This document shows, piece by piece, positions 26,188 through 36,949 of a stretch of 64,000 nucleotides of DNA. This DNA is from Pseudomonadota bacterium. Its GTDB lineage: Bacteria; Pseudomonadota; Gammaproteobacteria; Burkholderiales; Burkholderiaceae_B. Positions within the stretch are counted from its first letter, which is position 1. Every line of letters starts with the position of its first letter. The DNA lies in the NCBI GenBank assembly GCA_023423975.1, contig JAFAEO010000084.1:62001-126000 (forward strand), written 5' to 3'. The notes beneath the pieces were generated by a model. The model did not search any database. It had not been told where the DNA came from and was given only the letters and a program-made list of their open reading frames with translations. The position numbers and the translations under genes were made by a program.

Positions 26188-27152
26188 TGAACACGCCAAT
26201 GGTACTAGAGCCCGAAGTGGAAACGACTGTTGCTCGGAGTGATATGACTATTGGTTTTATCGGACTTGGCACAATGGGCGGACCGATGGCGGCGCGTCTG
26301 GTGCTTTCCGGTTATAGGGTGCAGGGCGTCGATCTGGATGCCGGTCGGGTGGGAGAGTTTGCAGATAATGGCGGACTGCCTTGCGCCACTATTGCACAGG
26401 CCTGTCAGAATGCCCAAGTGATAATGACAATGTTACCCAGGGACGAACACGTCCGAGAGGCGCTGCTTGGGCCGGAAGGTGTGGTGGTTCACGCCATGCC
26501 TGGAACGCTGGTTGTAGAAATGAGCACCATCCTGCCAGACACCAGCTTGGCGCTTGCGGATTCGTTGCATGATCACGGTCTGCGTATGATTGATGCGCCG
26601 GTCGGCCGTACTCCTGCCGATGCCCGAAAGGGTACCCTGCTGGTGATGGTAGGAGGAGCAGAAGAAAGTTTTCGTCAGGCACAACCGCTGTTTCAAGCTT
26701 TTGCCGATAAAGTGTTATATCTGGGCAAGCAAGGCAACGGCATACGCATGAAAGTTATCAATAATTATATGTCGATGGTTAGTATGGTTCTTACCGCCGA
26801 GACGCTTGCTATGGCACGTGCCGCGGGCATCGAGACTGCGACGGCAGTTGATGTCCTTCAAAATACGGTTGCGGGCCGAGGTCAAATCAATGTGAATTAT
26901 CCGCGTAAGGTACTGGCTGGCGATCTAACGCCTGATTTTCCTCTGGCACTGGGGAAAAAAGATCTTGCTTTGGGCTTGACACTGGGTCATGAGCTGGGTG
27001 CTCCTTTATTCCTTGGTGCCAGTGCCCTCGAACTATTTAACCTTGCACCTGCTTTTGGCCGGGCAGAGCAAGATTGCACCGCGATGTTGCTTTTACTGGA
27101 AGACTTGATGCATACCCGAAAAGTGCAACTGTCGGAGCCATCATTACAATAA
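26187..27152 (+). CDS. Beta-hydroxyacid dehydrogenase resembling sulfolactaldehyde reductase YihU
   Basis: A 321-residue NAD(P)-dependent dehydrogenase of the 3-hydroxyisobutyrate dehydrogenase family. It has the Rossmann motif IGFIGLGTMGGPMA, the substrate loop DAPVGRT (residues 137-143) where most family members have DAPVSGG, and the catalytic lysine in RMKVINNYMS (K189). The VGRT loop, NNYMS and AGRG....NYPRKVLAGDL segments match what I recall of E. coli YihU, where the loop arginine holds the sulfonate. It would interconvert 3-sulfolactaldehyde and dihydroxypropanesulfonate. GTG three bases upstream is an alternative start. It is followed by an HpsN-like gene, which fits this substrate. 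Confidence 0.75.
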   Translation: MNTPMVLEPEVETTVARSDMTIGFIGLGTMGGPMAARLVLSGYRVQGVDLDAGRVGEFADNGGLPCATIAQACQNAQVIMTMLPRDEHVREALLGPEGVVVHAMPGTLVVEMSTILPDTSLALADSLHDHGLRMIDAPVGRTPADARKGTLLVMVGGAEESFRQAQPLFQAFADKVLYLGKQGNGIRMKVINNYMSMVSMVLTAETLAMARAAGIETATAVDVLQNTVAGRGQINVNYPRKVLAGDLTPDFPLALGKKDLALGLTLGHELGAPLFLGASALELFNLAPAFGRAEQDCTAMLLLLEDLMHTRKVQLSEPSLQ

Positions 27153-27178
27153 TGTAGCGACAATCGCTGCGGTATTAG

Positions 27179-28537
<1,359 letters not shown>

Positions 28538-28565
28538 ATATCCAAGTAAAAGACAAGGACATAAT

Positions 28566-29333
28566 GTGAACATACAGTCCCTTTTTAATCTGAAAGGCCG
28601 TTGCGCACTGATTACCGGGGCAAGCTCGGGGTTGGGCGCCGCGATGGCCCGAGCGCTGGGATTGGCCGGGGCGCAAGTGGTCTTGGTGGCACGTGGAGAG
28701 GCCGGATTGAAAGCCATGGTTTGCCGGCTGAAGTCTGATGGCATTGTCGCGCACTATGCAACCTCGGATATGGCGGATCTTGCCGGTATACACGCATTTT
28801 CCGCCGGCGTGACTCAGCGTTTTGGCGATATCGATATTATTGTCAATGCAGCGGGCGTCAATTTGCGTCAACCCTTTATGGACGTAGACTACTCGTCTTG
28901 GCAACGTCAGTTGAATCTCCATGTAGGCGCGCCGTTTTTCCTGACCCAGAGCTTCGCGCCAGGCATGAAACGGCGAGCCTGGGGCCGCATTATCAATATA
29001 GCCTCACTACAGTCTTATCGTGCCTTCGATAACAGCGCACCCTACGGTGCAGGTAAGGGCGCGGTAGTGCAATTGACTCGTGCCATAGCGCAGGAGTGGT
29101 CAAGCCATGGTATAAACTGCAACGCAATCGGCCCAGGCTATTTTCGTACCCCCTTGACCGAAGCAGTCCTATCTGATCCTGAACAGGCTGCGGTTCATGC
29201 TGCCAAGACGTGTATCGGACGTAACGGTAATCTTGACGATATCTACGGTCTGACGGTCTTTCTAGCCAGTGATGCCTCTGCCTATATTACCGGTCAGACG
29301 ATCATGCTTGACGGTGGCTATACTAGTCGGTGA
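28566..29333 (+). CDS. SDR-family dehydrogenase
   Basis: A 255-residue classical short-chain dehydrogenase. The cofactor motif is [12 protein letters not shown], then NAAGVNLR, the catalytic Ser in INIASLQSY and YGAGK (Tyr and Lys). The GTG start has AAGGA at the right distance; upstream in-frame codons overlap the hpsN-like gene in another frame and are unlikely coding. In C3-sulfonate clusters one dehydrogenase of this kind (HpsO role) acts on carbon 2; whether this one does is inference. Confidence 0.83.
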   Translation: MNIQSLFNLKGRCALITGASSGLGAAMARALGLAGAQVVLVARGEAGLKAMVCRLKSDGIVAHYATSDMADLAGIHAFSAGVTQRFGDIDIIVNAAGVNLRQPFMDVDYSSWQRQLNLHVGAPFFLTQSFAPGMKRRAWGRIINIASLQSYRAFDNSAPYGAGKGAVVQLTRAIAQEWSSHGINCNAIGPGYFRTPLTEAVLSDPEQAAVHAAKTCIGRNGNLDDIYGLTVFLASDASAYITGQTIMLDGGYTSR

Positions 29334-29337
29334 ACGA

Positions 29338-30342
29338 ATGATGAAAGCACTTGTCTATACCCAGCCAAACGAAATTCAATTGCTGGAACGCCCTTACCCT
29401 GCGCTCGTTGATGGTGAGGTCATTCTGCGTATTGACGCTGTTGGTATCTGCGGTTCAGATATGCACGCCTATCATGGGCACGACCCGCGTCGCAAACCCG
29501 GACTTGTTCTTGGCCATGAGCTTGCTGGCACCGTCGTCGCCAGCACGTTGCGGGATATCCCGGAAGGCCTTCGTGTGACCGCCAATCCATTAATTACCTG
29601 TGCCCGATGTTCCTATTGCCTGCAAGGGCGAGATAACTTGTGCAGTAACCGGTCCATGGTCGGTATGACGCGGCCCGGCGCATTTGCCGAGTATATGTCG
29701 ATTCCTGCGCGTTCTTTGATCGCAATTCCGGATGATATGCAGTCCGTACACGCGGCAATCACCGAGCCGGCAGCGACTGCCCTGCATGCGTTAAATCTGT
29801 GTATGCGCACAATGGCACGGCCCCTTCCCGAATCGCGTGTGTTGATTATCGGCGCTGGAGCAATCGGTATGTTGTCTGCGCTTCTGATACGCAGTTACGG
29901 CGCACGAAATTTTGTGGTGGCGGAAAGCAATCCGTTGCGACGAGCATCTGTCTCAGTTTGTGCGGGCTGCCAAACGATCAATCCCCTTACCGAGTCGATG
30001 GAAGAAGCGTCCTTTGATCTGGTGATTGATGCTGTAGGAGCCAGAGCTACACGCGATGTCGCATTTTCGGTAATCGCGCCAGGCGGAGTCATCATGCATA
30101 TTGGTTTGCAGGATTGGGCAAGCGAGATCGACATGAGAAAATTGACGCTGGCAGAAATTACGCTTCTGGGCACTTATACCTATACGACCGCTGATCTGTA
30201 TGCTACGGTCAATGCCTTGCATGAGGGTGCTTTCGGCGATCTGTCCTGGGTTGAAGCTCGCAGTCTGACTGACGGCGAACATGCTTTCCGGGACCTGGAT
30301 GAGGGCAAGGCAGCGTCTGCCAAGCTCATCCTGGTGCCCTGA
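29338..30342 (+). CDS. Zinc-dependent alcohol dehydrogenase (MDR family)
   Basis: A 334-residue medium-chain dehydrogenase. The catalytic zinc site is in GICGSDMHAYHGHDPRRKPG with GHELAG, and the structural zinc site is the cysteine cluster CARCSYCLQGRDNLC. The nucleotide fold has VLIIGAGAIGMLSALL. It starts four bases after the SDR stop. The end of the gene is three bases from the stop of the convergent solute-binding protein. The family includes threonine, sorbitol and polyol dehydrogenases, consistent with oxidation of a polyol-like sulfonate. Confidence 0.86.
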   Translation: MMKALVYTQPNEIQLLERPYPALVDGEVILRIDAVGICGSDMHAYHGHDPRRKPGLVLGHELAGTVVASTLRDIPEGLRVTANPLITCARCSYCLQGRDNLCSNRSMVGMTRPGAFAEYMSIPARSLIAIPDDMQSVHAAITEPAATALHALNLCMRTMARPLPESRVLIIGAGAIGMLSALLIRSYGARNFVVAESNPLRRASVSVCAGCQTINPLTESMEEASFDLVIDAVGARATRDVAFSVIAPGGVIMHIGLQDWASEIDMRKLTLAEITLLGTYTYTTADLYATVNALHEGAFGDLSWVEARSLTDGEHAFRDLDEGKAASAKLILVP

Positions 30343-30345
30343 AGA

Positions 30346-31404
30346 TCAATGGCCGTCGATGTTGTCTGAGATTGCCTTCAATTCAGGATTGTCTCTGACA
30401 ATTTTCATGTATTTATCATCTATGTATTCCTTTGGCTCCGGGACCGCGCGTAATGTGCCGGAGTCTTTTAGGAATGCCGCCAGGTCATTGAACCAGCCGT
30501 CCACATCCGATGCACCCTGGCTTCTGTCCATGATCTGGATTTGCTCATCGACATTGTACGTTTTGCGGGTATCAAACTCCTTATTCATCGACGCGTCAGA
30601 AACTGAAACGCCGCCCTGATCATAGAAACGCTTCATTAGCTGTATGGCTTCAGGACGATGTGCATTCAGCCATTTCCAGGTACCGAGGTAGACGGCGAGA
30701 AATCGTGCTACTTTGTCCGGGTTTTCTTGCGCATACGCGTGACGCGCCACGATGGCCCCGGGCACCATGGCCCCGCCTTCTTTGCCGGAACACAATACAG
30801 CGGCATTGATCTTCTCTTGGACGGTATAGGTATTTGGCGCCCACAAGCCGGCAAGTTCGATATTTTTGGACGACAGTGCAGACATGATCTCAGCTTGCCC
30901 CATATTCTTCATGGTTACGTCGCGTTTGGATAGTCCGTATTTTTTGAGGCAGGACTGTACGGCATAGTCTCCGGTTGAATTGGTGGTCAGTGCAATTGTC
31001 TGCCCTTTGATGCGTTGGGGATCCGCTTTGTATTCTCCTGCTTTGTCAGCCCGTACGACAAGCGAGTTTCCCGCGGATTCATCGTTACTGATGCCGATGG
31101 TATTGACTTTAAAACGGATATGGCCAAGTACTGCCGGAACAGAGCCGGTCGCTCCAACATCCCAGGATTCAGAAGCCGCTGCTGCCATCTGGGGGACGCC
31201 GGCAGGAAAAGTGGAAAATTCGGGTTTGAGCCCGGCTTTTTCCCACCAGCCCTTTTCCTGAGCGACCCAGAAGGGCAATGCCCAATAGACGGCTGGCTGG
31301 TAGCTTATTTTGATAGGAATAAGATCGGCGCCATATGCAGGGCCTCCTAAAGAGCAAAGAGCAACAGCGAAGGTGATGTTTCCGGAAAGCAAATATTTGA
31401 TCAT
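30346..31404 (-). CDS. ABC importer solute-binding protein 1 (SsuA/TauA/NrtA type)
   Basis: A 352-residue periplasmic receptor with signal peptide MIKYLLSGNITFAVALCS, cleaved near AYG-AD. The body has ISYQPAVYWALPFWVAQEKGWW, the usual opening of the NMT1/SsuA group, then WDVGATGSVPAVLG and GLWAPNTYTVQEK. It is paralogous to the protein at 35.8 kb (shared WDVG.G..P.VLG, APNTY). It is the last gene of a minus-strand operon of two permeases and an ATPase. Sulfonate, taurine, nitrate and pyrimidine-like ligands are known for the group. Confidence 0.87.
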   Translation of the reverse strand: MIKYLLSGNITFAVALCSLGGPAYGADLIPIKISYQPAVYWALPFWVAQEKGWWEKAGLKPEFSTFPAGVPQMAAAASESWDVGATGSVPAVLGHIRFKVNTIGISNDESAGNSLVVRADKAGEYKADPQRIKGQTIALTTNSTGDYAVQSCLKKYGLSKRDVTMKNMGQAEIMSALSSKNIELAGLWAPNTYTVQEKINAAVLCSGKEGGAMVPGAIVARHAYAQENPDKVARFLAVYLGTWKWLNAHRPEAIQLMKRFYDQGGVSVSDASMNKEFDTRKTYNVDEQIQIMDRSQGASDVDGWFNDLAAFLKDSGTLRAVPEPKEYIDDKYMKIVRDNPELKAISDNIDGH

Positions 31405-31467
31405 GAGTTGTCTCCAGTTTCTGTAATTGAATTATATTTTGCTGCTGTTTTTCGACACTGCCAAAAA

Positions 31468-32268
31468 TCACTGTACTGTCGTTGCTTCGTGTTCATCTCG
31501 CAGGGACTTCCAGATATGTGTGCGAAGATGTACGAACGAGACCAGATCCATGACGTCTTCAATCTTCTTGTAATCATCCCATCTCTCTGCTTCCCTGACC
31601 GATTTGATATCAATGATCTCTTTGATCTGACCGGGGCGAGGTGTCATAATGGCCACCCGGTCAGCCAGATAGACGGCCTCTTCAACAGAGTGTGTAATAA
31701 ATAGCACCGTGCGCGGATTAACGCGGGCGAGGCGCACGAGCTCCTCCTGCATGACGACTCGGGTTTGTGCATCCAGCGCGCCAAAGGGTTCGTCCATGAG
31801 CAGTACTTTGGGGTCTAACGAATAGGCTCTTGCGATAGCCACACGTTGCTGCATGCCGCCTGAAAGCTGACTAGGATAGGCGGTTTCTGCGCCGTCCAGG
31901 TTCATCAGATGAATGTAATGTTTGATAATGTCCTTGCGCTCACCTGAGCCCATGCCTTTTGCTCTCAGGCCGAATTCGATATTCTCATAAACAGTTTTCC
32001 ATGGAAAAAGCGCAAACTGTTGAAATACGACCGCTCTGTCCGGGCCGGGTGATTTGATGGTCTCGCCGGAAACGTTCACATTCCCGTCGGTAGGAAACTC
32101 TAGCCCGGCTGCCATTCTCATGCAGGTGGTTTTTCCACAGCCTGACGGTCCGACGATGGCTACAAATTCTTTGTCTTCAACTCTCAGATTAATGTTTTCG
32201 AGAGCAAGGAAATCCTTGGCATCTCGTTGAAATGTGCGACTGACATTCTGAAAAACGATATTGCTCAT
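31468..32268 (-). CDS. ABC importer ATPase 1 (SsuB/TauB type)
   Basis: A 266-residue ATPase. Walker A is GPSGCGKTT (about 42), the Q-loop region is VFQQFALFPWKTV, the signature is LSGGMQQRVAIARA and Walker B VLLMDEPFGALD, with the switch His in FITHSVEEAVYLADR. It energises the two permeases upstream in the operon. The ending VSFVHLRTHIWKSLRDE matches that of the second ATPase at 37 kb, showing that the two importer sets are duplicates. Confidence 0.9.
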   Translation of the reverse strand: MSNIVFQNVSRTFQRDAKDFLALENINLRVEDKEFVAIVGPSGCGKTTCMRMAAGLEFPTDGNVNVSGETIKSPGPDRAVVFQQFALFPWKTVYENIEFGLRAKGMGSGERKDIIKHYIHLMNLDGAETAYPSQLSGGMQQRVAIARAYSLDPKVLLMDEPFGALDAQTRVVMQEELVRLARVNPRTVLFITHSVEEAVYLADRVAIMTPRPGQIKEIIDIKSVREAERWDDYKKIEDVMDLVSFVHLRTHIWKSLRDEHEATTVQ

Positions 32269-32376
32269 ATAGCCTCCTTCATTCCGTTTTACCGGTTTGG
32301 TGTTTGCCGGATTTTTGAACGCGACCGGCTTGATATATTTTCAAAATTGGGAAAGCATATCCCAGATATACGGACA

Positions 32377-33165
32377 TCATGTTGGCTGGGGCGTCGCCCA
32401 CTTATGCTCCAGTCGGCGCAACAGAATATCGATAACAATGCCAACGACCCCGATAGCAAACATGCCTGCCATGACAATAGAGGCATCCAATGCGCTTTGC
32501 CCCTTAACGAGCAGATAGCCGATTCCGCTTGAGGCGACGATAAGTTCCGCTCCGATCAATGACATCCAGGCAAGGCCGGCAGATATACGCAGACCGGCTA
32601 CAATCGAAGGAATGGAAGCGCGAAACAGCACCTGGGAAATCATTTGAAAATTGTTCAGGCCAAGGGTTCTGGCGGCTTCGATAAGATGTCGTTCGACATA
32701 GCGTGCTCCCCTATAGGCGTTGATGAGACAGGGGGGGAAGGCGCCGGTAAAGATAACTAGCACTGGGCCGCCGATGCTGGTACCAAACCACAGCGCGGCA
32801 AAAGGCACCCAGGCTATCGGGGGCACGAAGCGTAGGCCGTTGAAAAGGGGCGAAATGATTTCATCAAGGAGGCGGAACCAGCCCATCATCAGGCCAAGTG
32901 GAATGCCAATCAGGACGGCCAGGCCAAAACCCATTGCAAAGCGTTGTAAACTTGCGAACAAATGTTCCTGCAAGGTATAGCCGGAAAACGGTGATCGCAT
33001 CAGCGCTATCAGTTTCTCGATGACCTCGTGGGGCACGGGCAGAAACTGAGGGGGGGCAAGTCCGGCATAGGCGGCCAGGTACCAAATGCCGAAGAATGTG
33101 ATTGCGCCTGCAATTGATAGTACGGCGGTTCGGGCGGGAGACAGTTTGCGGCGGGATTGGAGCAT
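32377..33165 (-). CDS. ABC importer permease 1b (SsuC/TauC type)
   Basis: A 262-residue inner-membrane permease with about six membrane helices. The coupling EAA loop reads EAARTLGLNNFQMISQVLFRASIPSIVAGLR by parts, and PPIAWVPFAALWFG is the typical helix of this family. It is one of two different permeases in the same operon, so the channel is probably a heterodimer. Thirteen bases separate it from the upstream permease gene. Confidence 0.87.
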   Translation of the reverse strand: MLQSRRKLSPARTAVLSIAGAITFFGIWYLAAYAGLAPPQFLPVPHEVIEKLIALMRSPFSGYTLQEHLFASLQRFAMGFGLAVLIGIPLGLMMGWFRLLDEIISPLFNGLRFVPPIAWVPFAALWFGTSIGGPVLVIFTGAFPPCLINAYRGARYVERHLIEAARTLGLNNFQMISQVLFRASIPSIVAGLRISAGLAWMSLIGAELIVASSGIGYLLVKGQSALDASIVMAGMFAIGVVGIVIDILLRRLEHKWATPQPT

Positions 33166-33177
33166 GGAAATTCCTCG

Positions 33178-33999
33178 TCAACGGTTGCGCCAAGGCATCA
33201 AGCGGTTTTCAATCAACGTAAGTGCTCCTGTCAGCAGAGCGCCAAGTACGGCAACAGTGATCATTGCCACTACGATCATCGGAATATTAATATCCTGCGC
33301 TGCCTGATTGAGGATATAGCCTAATCCAAAAGTGGCCCCAATAAGCTCACCGGCCACAAGCGTGGTCCACGCGGCCTGCAAAGAAAGCCGAAGCCCTGTA
33401 AAAATCATCGGCAAGGCCCCGGGTATCAAAACTTCAAATGTAAAACGTAGTCTGCCGATGCCCAGTGTGGCTGCTGCCTCGACCAATGGTTGCGACAGAA
33501 TTCGCGCGCCCGTGTAGCTGTTGATCACGGAAGGGACGAATGCACCGATAAATATCACCAGAATTTTTGAGCTGTCGCCCAACCCCAACCAGACAATCGA
33601 TAAAGGAATCCATGCAAGCGGTGGAATAGGGCGCAAAAACAAAAATGCTGGATTGACAAAGGCTTCTACAGAGGTCGACGCACCCATCGCCAAGCCTAAC
33701 GGCACACCGAGAAGAACGGCAATACCAAAGCCGATCAGAACAAGCTTCAGGCTGTGCAGAATGTGAACGATAAGGGTGGCATTTCCATAACCTTCGATTG
33801 CGATTTGTTTGAATGCGGAAAACGTTTCGTCTGGTGGCGGCAGGCGCACGGGCGAAACAAGGCCAAAAGCGGTTACAAGCCACCACGTAAGGCAGACAGT
33901 CGCGAGTGTAAGTATACCTACGAGCAACCGTCGGTTCTTCGCAAGAATATGCCTGACCTTGAACTGGGCCGGCTTGTGCTGAAAACTAGCTGTTGCCAT
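33178..33999 (-). CDS. ABC importer permease 1a (SsuC/TauC type)
   Basis: A 273-residue permease of the same family, first gene of the minus-strand operon. PPLAWIPLSIVWLG and the EAA loop VEAAATLGIGRLRFTFEVLIPGALP in parts are clear. The ATG at 33999 has AAGGGAGCAGG upstream; a frame from 34158 would add 53 residues lacking membrane-protein character. The promoter with the S1-like element lies at 34.2 kb. Confidence 0.86.
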   Translation of the reverse strand: MATASFQHKPAQFKVRHILAKNRRLLVGILTLATVCLTWWLVTAFGLVSPVRLPPPDETFSAFKQIAIEGYGNATLIVHILHSLKLVLIGFGIAVLLGVPLGLAMGASTSVEAFVNPAFLFLRPIPPLAWIPLSIVWLGLGDSSKILVIFIGAFVPSVINSYTGARILSQPLVEAAATLGIGRLRFTFEVLIPGALPMIFTGLRLSLQAAWTTLVAGELIGATFGLGYILNQAAQDINIPMIVVAMITVAVLGALLTGALTLIENRLMPWRNR

Positions 34000-34163
34000 G
34001 AAACTGCCTGCTCCCTTGGTTGCGCCGTAGCGGGTTAATGCAGCAAGAGGGGTTGCGATTAATGCATTGATCGAACGTTTCGGAAACAGACGGCGGACAT
34101 GAAAATGAACCTTGTCGGATTTGTATGTGAAGCCATTTTGTCTCCGGTTTTTATTCAAATCTT

Positions 34164-34208
34164 ATTGTCTTATGATCTGAATCATATCACGAGGTGATCC
34201 GATGTCAA
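34164..34208 (-). promoter_or_regulatory. Promoter and operator of importer operon 1 (site S2)
   Basis: On the minus strand TTGACA (34208-34203), a 16-base spacer and TATGAT (34186-34181). A 13-base palindrome ATCAC-CTC-GTGAT (34198-34186) fills the spacer up to the -10, as in S1. The following TTCAGATCA, AGAC, ATA and GAT blocks match S1 position by position. Confidence 0.72.
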
Positions 34209-34329
34209 GAACTATGCATCGAAAATTTCGGTCCGTCCTTGTTGATACTAATGGTATTTTTTCTTCATGAGCTGGCTCGATTGTTTATCTTTGGAGCGTA
34301 CTTGCACTAGGTACACACCGGTAAAAATA

Positions 34330-35358
34330 CTAAGCACTTCGGGGCGGAGCGGATGATCCGCGCACGATCAATTCGGCTTCAAACTCCGTGTGCCGGGGGG
34401 CCGGCTTATCCTCCAGTACAGCGACCAGGTAGTCTGCAGCGGCAACACCCATTTCGGTGGCAGGCACGCGTACTGTGGTGAGAGAGGGAATCATGTGAGA
34501 TGACAGTTCAAAGTCATCGAATCCGGTCACAGTGTATTCGGTTGGTATTTTCAGGCCTTGTGCGAGGCATTCATACACGACCCCGAATGCCAGCACGTCG
34601 TTACCGCACATGATAGCCGTAGGTTGCTCTGGGAGTGTCAGAAGCGTTCGAAGTGCGCTGCGCCCTGCTGCGATCGTGTAAGGACATTCTATAACCCGAT
34701 TTGAAGACAGCGTGATGCCTCTGGCGCTCAGGGCTGCCAATGCGCCGGCCTTGCGTTGTGCTGCCCGGTCATTGTGTTCGGTAATCCCGGCGACAAAGGC
34801 GAAGCTGCGATGCCCAAGATCCAGCAGATAGTTGGTCATTCGAAACATGGCAGCCTCATTGTCCAATCCAATGCAAGGAAAAGGGCTGTTGGCGTCGTAG
34901 ATCCAGGTATTCACGAAAGGCATGTCAGTCCGGGCAAGTAGTTTGTCTACACCCGGATGATGGAGCGCGCCAACTAGGACGATGGCGTCGACACCATGTT
35001 CGATTAACGATTGCAGCGCGGTCACTTCCAGTCCGGAGTCGTAATGCGTGCTTGCAACCAGAAGGCTATAGCCATGATCGTTCAATCTGGTCTGCAGAGC
35101 ATGCAGCGCTTTGGCGAAAATCGGATTGTCAATTGTCGGCATAAGCGCACCCACTGCCTTAAAGCGTTTTGAGACTAATGATCCCGCAGCTCGATAGGGA
35201 ATATAGTCCAGTGCTTCAGCGGCGGCACGGACGCTTTCGGCTGTCGCTGCATTCACTCGGCCAGGATTATTGAGCGCGCGGGATACCGTTGCAACTGATA
35301 CGCCGGCTTGCCTGGCAATGTCTTTGATGGTGACTGGTTTTTGGAAGATTTTTGTCAT
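34330..35358 (-). CDS. LacI-family transcriptional repressor
   Basis: A 342-residue repressor. The helix-turn-helix and hinge are VTIKDIARQAGVSVATVSRALNNPGRV by parts (residues 8-34), and the C-terminal domain has the periplasmic-binding fold with VTGFDDFELS. It lies between the two importer sets and about 190 bases from a perfect palindromic operator in the promoter of importer set 2, so it very likely represses that operon; it may also control itself. The inducer should be the substrate or a catabolite. Confidence 0.9.
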   Translation of the reverse strand: MTKIFQKPVTIKDIARQAGVSVATVSRALNNPGRVNAATAESVRAAAEALDYIPYRAAGSLVSKRFKAVGALMPTIDNPIFAKALHALQTRLNDHGYSLLVASTHYDSGLEVTALQSLIEHGVDAIVLVGALHHPGVDKLLARTDMPFVNTWIYDANSPFPCIGLDNEAAMFRMTNYLLDLGHRSFAFVAGITEHNDRAAQRKAGALAALSARGITLSSNRVIECPYTIAAGRSALRTLLTLPEQPTAIMCGNDVLAFGVVYECLAQGLKIPTEYTVTGFDDFELSSHMIPSLTTVRVPATEMGVAAADYLVAVLEDKPAPRHTEFEAELIVRGSSAPPRSA

Positions 35359-35508
35359 TTAAGCAAACGTTCTCAGTTAATAAGGGTAATCCCTTGTTCT
35401 GTCTCCAGTCGGCGATCTGAAGGTTGTAAAATACAATAAATCGTTTAAATACAATACATTAAGTTTAATTGAAAGAATAAAAAATTCTAATAAATTAAAT
35501 TTTTAATA

Positions 35509-35565
35509 TTGACAATATTAAATTGAATCAGTATATTTTGGCAAAATGGAAAACGTTTTCCATTT
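35509..35565 (+). promoter_or_regulatory. Strong sigma-70 promoter with LacI-type operator
   Basis: TTGACA (35509-35514), 17-base spacer, TATATT (35532-35537). Seven bases later a perfect 22-base palindrome runs from 35544 to 35565, centred on AAAACG|CGTTTT-like core (half-site TGGAAAACG, mirrored). It covers the start site, so repressor binding would block transcription. The -35 and spacing are near consensus. The transcript would have a leader of about 260 bases before the solute-binding gene; in it ATGACCA (35661) and TGGTCAT (35679) can form a hairpin. Confidence 0.82.
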
Positions 35566-35812
35566 GGTTTTTCATGAATATAACTTAATCGATGATGGAT
35601 TAACGTGATTGCTGCAGAAAATTGCTAAACAAAGAATACCGTAGTGAGTGCCACGTTACCATGACCACGGTTGAGAGATGGTCATGATCATACAGGCGTG
35701 AGTCGGGCCAGGGCTTTGCTGTCGACACTTTATCGCTCGCGAAAGCCGGGAAATAATATATCGCTGTTATGGCGTTTGAGCGCCTGACGCAGCAACAATA
35801 AGGAGACAAGCA

Positions 35813-36883
35813 ATGAACAAACGCAATGTGCAAATTTGGGCAGCAGTGTTTTGCATTAGCCTGCTTGGCAGTACCGGTGTGCGTGCGCAATCGAGCAATG
35901 AACAGGAGCTGTTTACCGTTCGCATTGCTCAACAGCCACAGCGCTGGGCGTTGCCATGGTTTATCGCTACAGAAAAGGGCTGGTGGAAAGAGCTCGGACT
36001 AAAAGCAGAAATATCGACATTTTCGTCCGGTGCACCGGAAATTGCCGCTGGCGCGGCCGACTCCTGGGACGTTGGTGGCGCGGGCAATATTCCATCGGTG
36101 CTGGGGGCGGCACGCTATGGTTTGACAACAATAGCGATTGCCAATAGTGAAGAAAAAATCATTACATTGACCGCGAGTAAAGACAAAGCCGACGAATATA
36201 TTAAACATCCCGATGCGCTTAAAGGAAAGACCATTCCCGTGCCGACCAATTCCACTGGACATTGGGGTGCCATTGTTTGCATGGACAAGAAATTTGGCCT
36301 GAAAGAGGGAGATTATCGACTGGTGAACTTGTCACCGCCCGAGATCAACGCGGCCATGAGCAGCAAACGATACGATGTGGCCCAGGTATGGGCTCCCAAT
36401 ACCTATTTGCTGGATGACAGCATGGGAGCCAGGCCGATCTGTTCCGGCGATGAGGTGGGTCTGGACATCACCAGCAACGTTTTTGTGACACCGAAATTTG
36501 CCAAGGCGCATCCGAAAGAGACGGCCAAATTCCTCGCGGTATATTTGCGTGGCGTCGCCTGGGAAAAGCGTCATCCCGAACAGGCAGCCCAGATGCTGGG
36601 AAAATTTTTCAAATCTGCTGGTGTGAATATTCCCGGAAAATATCTGAGTATTGAACTTGCGAGTCGACCTGTTTACACCCTAGATGAGCAGTTGAAGCGA
36701 ATGGCAGGAAGTGATGATTCGTGGATGGGAAGATCCTGGAAGGCCGTAGCCGATTTCATGATGTCAGTGGGCGTGGCAAGAAAGCTTCCTGCCTATAGTG
36801 AATTCGCCACTGATAAATATCTGAAGATGATTGCGGCAGATCCCAAGCTCAAAGCGTTCGCTGAGGATTCTGTATCTCAATAG
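35813..36883 (+). CDS. ABC importer solute-binding protein 2 (SsuA/TauA/NrtA type)
   Basis: A 356-residue periplasmic receptor with leader MNKRNVQIWAAVFCISLLG, cleaved near VRA-Q. The body opens VRIAQQPQRWALPWFIATEKGWW and has WDVGGAGNIPSVLGA and VWAPNTYLLDD, clearly paralogous to the receptor at 30.3 kb. AAGGAGAC precedes the ATG. First gene of the LacI-controlled operon that also encodes an ATPase, an SDR, two permeases and probably E1/E2. Confidence 0.87.
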   Translation: MNKRNVQIWAAVFCISLLGSTGVRAQSSNEQELFTVRIAQQPQRWALPWFIATEKGWWKELGLKAEISTFSSGAPEIAAGAADSWDVGGAGNIPSVLGAARYGLTTIAIANSEEKIITLTASKDKADEYIKHPDALKGKTIPVPTNSTGHWGAIVCMDKKFGLKEGDYRLVNLSPPEINAAMSSKRYDVAQVWAPNTYLLDDSMGARPICSGDEVGLDITSNVFVTPKFAKAHPKETAKFLAVYLRGVAWEKRHPEQAAQMLGKFFKSAGVNIPGKYLSIELASRPVYTLDEQLKRMAGSDDSWMGRSWKAVADFMMSVGVARKLPAYSEFATDKYLKMIAADPKLKAFAEDSVSQ

Positions 36884-36949
36884 AGCATTCGACCTCATGC
36901 AGCAAGAATCCGCCAGATTCAGTTGATGAGTTCGAAAGGAAGACAAAAA

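Noticed and set aside
27156..27168. AGCGA-CAA-TCGCT hairpin after the YihU-like gene as a terminator
   Set aside because: Five-base stem without T run; genes on both sides look like one operon.
35661..35685. Hairpin in the leader of importer operon 2 as a riboswitch or attenuator
   Set aside because: Only a seven-base stem is visible, without a T run or known aptamer features; kept as a note in the promoter entry.
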